Below are positions 60,848 through 64,000 of a stretch of 64,000 bases of DNA, piece by piece. This stretch comes from Streptomyces sp. SDr-06 (GTDB lineage: Bacteria; Actinomycetota; Actinomycetes; Streptomycetales; Streptomycetaceae). The notes beneath the pieces were generated by a model that did no database searches, was not told where the DNA came from, and was given only the letters and a program-made list of their open reading frames with translations. The DNA lies in assembly GCF_003324565.1 (NCBI RefSeq), contig NZ_QOLA01000016.1, positions 124,001 to 188,000 on the forward strand. Direction: 5' to 3'. Numbering within the stretch: the stretch's first letter is position 1; every line of letters begins with the position of its first letter. Made by a program: the position numbers and the translations under genes.

Positions 60848-61692
60848 CGACGTCGCGCCGTCGGCGTCCCTTCTCGCAGGTCGACGTGTTCACCGAGGTC
60901 CCCTTCCTGGGCAATCCCGTCGCCGTCGTCCTGGACGGCGACGGGATCGCCGACCAGGACATGGCACGCATCGCGCGGTGGACCAACCTGTCCGAGACGA
61001 CGTTCGTCGTCGCGCCCACCCACGACGAGGCCGACTACGGGCTGCGGATCTTCACCCCGGGCGGGGAGATCCCGTTCGCCGGCCACCCCACCCTGGGCTC
61101 CGCGCACGCCTGGCTGGAGGCCGGAGGCACACCGAAGAAGCCCGGAGAGTTGACACAGGAGTGCGGCGCCGGGCTCGTCCAGGTGCGGCACAGCGGCGGC
61201 GGCCTCGGCTTCCGGGCCCCGGCCCCGAGCCGCAGCGGCCCCCTGGACGACGCACACCTGGAGACCATCGCCCGCGGCCTGGGCATCGACCGCGCACGGA
61301 TCGTGGGCCACCAGTGGGTCGACAACGGGCCGGGCTGGGCCGCCGTACAACTCGCCTCGGCGGCGGAGGTGTTGGCCCTGAAGCCGGACGACCGGCACAT
61401 GGCCGAGCTGGTGCTCGGCGTGGTCGGCGCCCACCCCGAGGGCTCGCCCGTGCAGTTCGAGGCCCGCGCCTTCGCGCTGCCCAAGGGCGTGCGCGAGGAT
61501 CCCGTCACCGGAAGCCTCACCGCGGGCCTCGCCCAGTGGCTCATCGGTACGGGCAGGGCCCCGCGCGACTTCCGGGTCGGCCAGGGCGCGTGCCTGGGAC
61601 GGCAGGGCGTGCTCACCGTGGAGAGCCTGGGCAAGGACATCTGGGTCGGCGGCGCGAGCGTGACCTGCGTACGCGGCACCCTGGAAGCGTGA
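60844..61692 (+). CDS. PhzF-family isomerase
   Basis: A 282-residue protein with the PhzF fold: FSQVDVFTEVPFLGNPVAVV, the catalytic glutamate in NLSETTFVV, FAGHPTLGSAHAWL, and REDPVTGSLTAGLA. PhzF isomerises dihydro-hydroxyanthranilate in phenazine synthesis, and relatives isomerise or epimerise other substrates. Here it could shift double bonds of the dihydroaromatic product of the prephenate decarboxylase, a task done by the cupin BacB in bacilysin. No other phenazine genes are present. It is the last gene of the Dabb operon and is followed by a terminator. Confidence 0.88.
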   Translation: MTTSRRRRPFSQVDVFTEVPFLGNPVAVVLDGDGIADQDMARIARWTNLSETTFVVAPTHDEADYGLRIFTPGGEIPFAGHPTLGSAHAWLEAGGTPKKPGELTQECGAGLVQVRHSGGGLGFRAPAPSRSGPLDDAHLETIARGLGIDRARIVGHQWVDNGPGWAAVQLASAAEVLALKPDDRHMAELVLGVVGAHPEGSPVQFEARAFALPKGVREDPVTGSLTAGLAQWLIGTGRAPRDFRVGQGACLGRQGVLTVESLGKDIWVGGASVTCVRGTLEA

Positions 61693-61750
61693 GAGCGGCG
61701 GTACGCACCGGCTCCGCACGGCGGAGACCGGCCACTCCGCGCTGCCACCA

Positions 61751-61791
61751 CAGCCTGCGGGCGGGCACTCAACTGCCCGTGCCGCAGGCTG
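61751..61791 (+). terminator. Terminator after phzF-like gene
   Basis: CAGCCTGCGG (61751-61760) pairs with CCGCAGGCTG (61782-61791), and an inner GGGCA/TGCCC stem caps it; ATTTGTT follows. Confidence 0.85.
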
Positions 61792-61814
61792 ATTTGTTCC
61801 CCCACGACAGCGAG

Positions 61815-61834
61815 AACCGCCCGAGTCGGCGGTT
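61815..61834. promoter_or_regulatory. Inverted repeat in front of the ABC exporter genes
   Basis: AACCGCC-CGAGTC-GGCGGTT is a perfect 7-bp inverted repeat ending 51 bp before the exporter start. It may be the operator of a repressor that senses the product. The AACC/GGTT arms are receptor-like but the spacing differs from the N8 sites at the left end. Confidence 0.5.
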
Positions 61835-61885
61835 TTGCCAGAGCGGTGACAGGCGGGCGACAGCGCCGCCCGCGACCGTGGTGGC

Positions 61886-62824
61886 ATGAGACGAACAGCG
61901 ATTGCAGTTTCAGGGCTGCGGAAGGCATACGGGGACAAGACCGTCCTCGATGGCATCGATTTCGATGTCGCCGCGGGATCGATCTTCTCCCTGCTCGGGC
62001 CGAACGGCGCGGGCAAGACGACGACCGTGAACGTCCTGGCGACGCTGCTGACGGCCGACGCCGGTTCGGTGCAGGTCGCCGGGCACGACGTGGCGACCGC
62101 GACCAAGCAGGTGCGCGCCGCCATCGGCGTGACCGGTCAGTTCGCCGCGGTGGACGACCTGCTCTCGGGCCGGGAGAACCTCCAGATGATGGCGGCTCTC
62201 AAGCGCGTGCGCTCCGGCGAGAAGCTGGTCACGAGCCTGCTCGAGCGGTTCGACCTCGTGGAGTCGGCGGACAAGATGGCCCGGACCTACTCCGGCGGTA
62301 TGCGCCGGAAGCTGGACCTCGCCATGACGCTGGTCGGCAACCCGGAGATCATCTTCCTGGACGAGCCGACCACGGGTCTCGACCCGCGTAGCCGCCGCAC
62401 GATGTGGGGCATCGTCCGCGAGCTCGTGGCCGAGGGCACCACCATCTTCCTCACCACCCAGTACCTGGAGGAGGCCGACGAACTCGCCGACCGCATCGCG
62501 GTACTGAGCGAGGGCAAGTTCGTCGCCGAGGGCACCGCGGAGGAACTGAAGCGGCTCATCCCCGGCGGTTACGTGCGCCTGCGCTTCAACGACGCCGGCA
62601 GCTACCGGTCCGCCGCCACGGCGCTGCGCGACGCGACCGCAGACGACGAGACCCGCTCGGTGCAGATCCCCAGCGACGGTACCCAGCGTGAGCTGCGCTC
62701 CATCCTCGACTGGCTGGACACCTCCGGCATCGAGGCGGACGAACTCACCGTCCACACCCCCGACCTCGACGACGTCTTCCTCGCCCTGACCGAGCGCACC
62801 AGCAAGGAGGTGATCTCCCAGTGA
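61886..62824 (+). CDS. ABC transporter ATP-binding protein, DrrA type
   Basis: A 312-residue ATPase with Walker A GPNGAGKTT, signature YSGGMRRKLDLAMTL, Walker B IIFLDEPTTGLDP and the H-loop region FLTTQYLEEADELADR. The extra C-terminal domain (about 230-312) is typical of DrrA-like drug exporters. With the permease it should export and give self-resistance to the peptide. It probably starts its own transcript, because a terminator and an inverted repeat precede it. Confidence 0.93.
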   Translation: MRRTAIAVSGLRKAYGDKTVLDGIDFDVAAGSIFSLLGPNGAGKTTTVNVLATLLTADAGSVQVAGHDVATATKQVRAAIGVTGQFAAVDDLLSGRENLQMMAALKRVRSGEKLVTSLLERFDLVESADKMARTYSGGMRRKLDLAMTLVGNPEIIFLDEPTTGLDPRSRRTMWGIVRELVAEGTTIFLTTQYLEEADELADRIAVLSEGKFVAEGTAEELKRLIPGGYVRLRFNDAGSYRSAATALRDATADDETRSVQIPSDGTQRELRSILDWLDTSGIEADELTVHTPDLDDVFLALTERTSKEVISQ

Positions 62825-63582
62825 GCAGTGTCTCCACGGCCCTGGCCGACTCCACGATCATGCTGCGCCGCAACCTGAAGCACACCACGCGCAACCCCGT
62901 GACGGTCTTCAACGCGGTCCTGTTCCCGATCGTGATGATGCTCATCTTCGTCAAGGTGTTCGGCGGCGGGTTCAGCGTCGGCGTCCCCTACATCGACTAC
63001 GCGACACCCGGCCTGCTCGTGATGACCATCAGCTATGGGATGGGTGCCACTGCGACGGCCGTGAACGACGACATGGCCAAGGGCATCATCAACCGCTTCA
63101 AGACGATGGACGTCTCGCGCGGAGCCATGCTGACCGGACACGTCGTCATCACCACGGTGCGGTGCCTGGTGGCCTGCGCGGTCATCGTCGGCGTGGCCTT
63201 CGCGATGGGCTTCGACCCCAGCGCGAGCGCCTCCGACTGGTTCGCCGCCCTCGGCCTCGTCGCCCTGGTCAGCTTCGCTGCCAGCTGGCTCATCATCGCC
63301 ATGGGCCTGGCCGCCAAGACCGCGGCGGGCGCGGGCATGGCCGCCACCCCGCTGATCATGCTGCCGTTCCTCAGCAGCGCGTTCGTCCCCGCCGACACCA
63401 TGGGCGCGGGCGTGCGGCAGTTCGTGGAGTACCAGCCCTTCACCCCGATCATCGAGACGCTGCGCGGCCTGCTGATGGGCGGCGCGTCGAGCGGCGACGC
63501 GATCGCGGCCATCGCCTGGTGCGTCGGGTTCACCGTCCTCGGCTACGTCTGGTCGGTTTCCACGTTCAAGAAGCGAGCCTGA
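62821..63582 (+). CDS. ABC-2 type transporter permease, DrrB type
   Basis: A 253-residue membrane protein coupled to the ATPase by a GTGA overlap. It has about six hydrophobic segments, for example VTVFNAVLFPIVMMLIF, GLLVMTISYGMGA, CLVACAVIVGVAFAMGF and FAALGLVALVSFAASWLII, and an ABC-2 loop (VPADTMGAGVRQFVEYQPFTP). It should form a dimeric efflux pore with the DrrA-type ATPase. No other exporter is visible in the window. Confidence 0.92.
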   Translation: MSSVSTALADSTIMLRRNLKHTTRNPVTVFNAVLFPIVMMLIFVKVFGGGFSVGVPYIDYATPGLLVMTISYGMGATATAVNDDMAKGIINRFKTMDVSRGAMLTGHVVITTVRCLVACAVIVGVAFAMGFDPSASASDWFAALGLVALVSFAASWLIIAMGLAAKTAAGAGMAATPLIMLPFLSSAFVPADTMGAGVRQFVEYQPFTPIIETLRGLLMGGASSGDAIAAIAWCVGFTVLGYVWSVSTFKKRA

Positions 63583-64000
63583 CGCGGGCCAGTTGAGACC
63601 AGTTCGTGCGCGTCCCCACCCGCGCCGCCTCGACGCACCCCCGCGTCGCCGAGGCGGCGCCGGTCTGTTGGACCGCGCAACCTCGACCAACAGTGCCAAC
63701 TCGGCCTGTACAGAGGGCAGTTGGCCGGTACTCGCACGCCCGTGAGGGCCCGTGCGTCCGGCACGTACGCAAGACCGACGGCGCCGCCACCGGCCCCACA
63801 GGCCGCACCGCGGGCACGGCGGCCGCGGCCGGTGCCGACATGCAGACTCGGCGGCCGCTCTCAACCCCGTCCGGCCGGCGAACGCCGCACACCACCGCCA
63901 CGGCACGGGCGGAAGGCGATCACGAGAGACTCGTCCAGCCGCCCCCTGAAGACCCGTCTCGCCGGCGGGACAGCACCAGGACCCAGGCACCGTGATGGTG
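63583..64000. other. Non-coding right edge
   Basis: No convincing gene is seen in these 418 bp. There is a GCCAACT-N17-AGTTGGC inverted repeat (63695-63725) and a near-perfect copy of the 16-bp palindrome at 63956-63971. GTG and ATG codons at 63991 and 63994 may start the next gene beyond the window. Confidence 0.5.
63956..63971. promoter_or_regulatory. Fourth copy of the 16-bp palindrome (LmbU-type site)
   Basis: GTCTCGCCGGCGGGAC differs at one base from the copies at 31858 and 55879. It lies just before the right edge, so another operon of the same regulon probably starts outside the window and the cluster may continue to the right. Confidence 0.65.

Overview
The window is very GC-rich, uses G/C-ending codons, has dense head-to-tail operons with 4-bp ATGA/GTGA overlaps, and carries SARP regulators, butenolide-receptor TetR proteins, LmbU- and MbtH-family proteins and NRPS genes. 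It is almost certainly chromosomal Streptomyces (or a close actinomycete). Nearly all of it reads as one non-ribosomal peptide gene cluster with an elaborate regulatory front end. I cannot match it to a named product. The assembly line and precursor genes predict a peptide with two piperazic acid (Piz) residues and one N-methylated D-aromatic-type residue.

Layout. (1) 1-3.9 kb: a signalling locus laid out like the avenolide butenolide locus: partial acyl-CoA oxidase (-), TetR receptor (+), cytochrome P450 (+), second TetR receptor (+). (2) 4.2-18.6 kb: four SARP activators, two of them almost identical 0.8-kb copies; a type II thioesterase; and a strange polyketide-like set (aromatase/cyclase, SnoaL-like protein, free condensation protein with a thioesterase remnant, tandem ACP, ketosynthase-like protein without its active-site cysteine), plus a phosphopantetheinyl transferase and a DDAH-family hydrolase. 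(3) 18.6-21 kb: divergent ornithine N-hydroxylase and KtzT-type piperazate synthase. (4) 21-27.3 kb, all minus strand: thioesterase, fifth SARP, and argC-argJ-argB-argD, an ornithine-supply operon. (5) 27.3-28.7 kb: mostly non-coding. (6) 28.7-54.6 kb: MbtH, LmbU-family regulator, free A domain, free PCP, flavoprotein, three NRPSs (C-A-PCP-E-C-A-PCP / C-A-NMT-PCP-E-C-A-PCP / C-A-PCP-TE) and another thioesterase. (7) 54.8-61.7 kb: precursor genes (PLP dehydratase-like, Dabb, adenylate-forming ligase, class IV aminotransferase, BacA-type prephenate decarboxylase, ornithine-cyclodeaminase-like, DUF1330, PhzF). (8) 61.9-63.6 kb: DrrAB-type ABC exporter.

How it may work together. The receptors probably sense a butenolide made by the oxidase and P450. 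A shared half-site pair AAACC-N8-GGTTT sits between the -35 and -10 of both receptor genes and one SARP gene, which suggests a receptor-to-SARP cascade. The LmbU-type regulator may act at a 16-bp palindrome (GTCCCGCCGGCGGGAC and one-mismatch variants) found four times, always intergenic: before the piperazate synthase, before the flavoprotein/NRPS genes, before the Dabb-to-PhzF operon, and at the right edge. The arg genes, hydroxylase and KtzT homologue would make Piz for two adenylation domains with the related codes DVFSVASYAK and DVFSVAAYAK. The prephenate decarboxylase and aminotransferase would make a partly reduced aromatic amino acid, probably for the DAWT-type domain with N-methyltransferase and epimerase. 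The free A/PCP/flavoprotein trio probably supplies an oxidised first residue.

All function calls rest on motif and family recognition by eye. Substrate codes were aligned by hand, and no searches were run.
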